DNA from: Chloroflexota bacterium
GTDB lineage: Bacteria; Chloroflexota; Anaerolineae; Aggregatilineales; Phototrophicaceae
Reading direction: 5' to 3'
NCBI GenBank assembly: GCA_011523545.1
Contig: WTGN01000085.1
Location: 1 to 63,197, forward strand
Length of the DNA stretch: 63,197 nucleotides
Below, piece after piece: positions 62,513 through 63,197 of the stretch (position 1 is its first letter; every line of letters starts with the position of its first letter). Position numbers and translations under genes: made by a program. The notes below the pieces were generated by a model. That model was not told the origin of the DNA, did no database searches, and worked only from the letters and a program-made list of their open reading frames with translations.

Positions 62513-63197
62513 TTGCGCGTTCGAGGCGGTTTCACTTTGCTCTTCGCAGCGCTGATTATTAGCGGCTGCAATCTCCGACGCCCGGAAGTTACCCTGACGC
62601 TCGCCCCCATAGAAACCGGCACGCCGGCGCCAACGCGCACTGAGACGGTGGTGACGATCACGCCGTCGCTGACCATCACGATGACGGTTTCGCCCACAGC
62701 GACCAGCACGTCAACTGCAACCGGCACAGCGACAGACACGCCGACATCGACGGATACAGCAACGCCGACACCAACGGCGACTGAAACGCCGACGGCTACG
62801 AATACACCAACTGCCACGAGCACGCCGACGCCGACAGCAACAGACGAGCCGACTGCCACAAATACCCCGACGGCAACCGACACGCCCACGCCGACGGCTA
62901 CGAATACGCCAACTGCCACGAGCACGCCGACGCCGACAGCGACTGACGAGCCGACTGCCACCGATTCCCCGACGGCAACAGACACACCCACACCGACGGC
63001 TACGAGTACGCCAACCGCCACGAGCTCGCCGACGGCGACTGACGAGCCGACTGCCACCAATACTCCGACGGCAACAGACACACCCACGCCGACGGCGACT
63101 GCAACTCCGATGGACACGGATACGCCAACTGCCACGAGCACGCCGACTGCGACTGCAACGCCGACGGATACGACTACGCCAACTGCCACGAGCACGC
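62513..63197 (+). CDS. Thr-Pro-rich lipoprotein, N-terminal part (runs off the window)
   Basis: From TTG 62513 (GGAG at 62503-62506) the protein begins MRVRGGFTLLFAALIISGCN, a signal peptide with lipobox I-S-G-C (Cys at residue 19). After about 50 residues it enters an (A/T)-T-x-T-P-T-A-T low-complexity stretch that continues to the window edge, over 160 residues. Such extended, probably glycosylated spacers lift domains off the membrane and are common in Chloroflexota surface proteins. The functional domain would lie beyond 63197. The start codon is inferred from the ribosome site and lipobox. Confidence 0.75.
   Translation, partial: MRVRGGFTLLFAALIISGCNLRRPEVTLTLAPIETGTPAPTRTETVVTITPSLTITMTVSPTATSTSTATGTATDTPTSTDTATPTPTATETPTATNTPTATSTPTPTATDEPTATNTPTATDTPTPTATNTPTATSTPTPTATDEPTATDSPTATDTPTPTATSTPTATSSPTATDEPTATNTPTATDTPTPTATATPMDTDTPTATSTPTATATPTDTTTPTATST
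62690..63197. repeat. Low-complexity (ACGCCNACNGCNACN) tandem coding repeat
   Basis: Degenerate 12-18-base units encode TPTAT, TDTPT and TDEPT in the lipoprotein. The imperfect, phase-keeping repeats are open on the other strand as well, which explains a spurious VAVGV-type reading frame there. The array is truncated by the window. Confidence 0.85.

Noticed and set aside
62470..63195. Long minus-strand frame made of VAVGV/VGVSVAV repeats
   Set aside because: It is the complement of the Thr-Pro low-complexity coding repeat on the plus strand; it has no start signal or family, and the plus strand has a lipobox and ribosome site.
62690..63197. CRISPR-like appearance of regular short repeats
   Set aside because: Units are degenerate, contiguous and keep the reading frame; there are no unique spacers of constant length.

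Overview
The window reads as chromosomal DNA of a high-GC (roughly 58%) bacterium, most likely a Chloroflexota (Anaerolineae-like) lineage. The pointers are lipoproteins and membrane proteins with long Thr-Pro linkers (41325-43802 and 62513-63197), many secreted or one-span proteins of unknown role, bacterial class A RNase P RNA, and GTAGGGGCGA and CCCGCCAT-AGAG-ATGGCGGG palindromes scattered between genes. No phage genes, transposases or CRISPR arrays were seen. The lineage call is an inference from style, not from a marker gene.

Layout. 1-10 kb: phospholipid synthase and Lgt, a metallo-hydrolase, glycerol kinase, a GH13 amylase-family enzyme, and Lon with a trailing alpha/beta hydrolase. 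10-23 kb: LysM/L,D-transpeptidase, an S9 peptidase, a Ca2+/cation antiporter, a metallo-hydrolase, a TPR protein, LspA, an APH-type kinase, an MFS carrier, an RraA-like protein and an SDR. 23-27 kb: sulfur genes (trans-sulfuration PLP enzyme, SufE, two-domain rhodanese). 26.6-35.2 kb: a long leftward run that includes the conserved mtaB-yqeY-pgpH-ybeY-dgkA block. 35.3-37.1 kb: an aspartokinase behind a textbook transcription attenuator with a Thr/Met-rich leader peptide. 38-46 kb: phosphodiester glycosidase lipoprotein, aspartate aminotransferase, methyltransferase, transglutaminase-like membrane protein, rnpB and a sulfatase. 46-60 kb: GT2 glycosyltransferase, then a carbohydrate or organic-acid catabolic region (three SDRs, a DUF4432 mutarotase-like protein, a divergent enolase coupled to an APH-type kinase, an MLE/MR-family enzyme, an ABC importer without its ATPase, two tandem HSL-type esterases). 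60-63 kb: tRNA-Lys(CTT), an NAD-dependent epimerase, a thioredoxin lipoprotein with an in-frame UGA, and the start of a Thr-Pro-rich lipoprotein.

Three observations stand out. (1) The thioredoxin-like lipoprotein at 61929-62354 has UGA exactly where the first active-site Cys of W-C-x-x-C should be. The frame is intact on both sides and a SECIS-like hairpin follows at the right distance, so it is a strong selenoprotein candidate. (2) The aspartokinase leader at 35319-35525 has a good promoter, a 30-codon leader peptide with an ITMMTMTTTM core, a perfect 10-bp antiterminator and an 11-bp U-tailed terminator. (3) Two copies of a composite palindromic element of about 175 bp (12627-12800 and 38893-39067), with reduced copies elsewhere, look like a non-autonomous mobile or structured-RNA family.

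Functional links visible in the sequence: glycerol kinase and the CDP-alcohol phosphatidyltransferase serve phospholipid metabolism; Lgt and LspA mature the lipoproteins encoded nearby; SufE, the rhodanese and the trans-sulfuration enzyme handle reduced sulfur; the 47.6-60.2 kb genes plausibly import and oxidise one sugar or hydroxy-acid class, but the substrate cannot be read from sequence.
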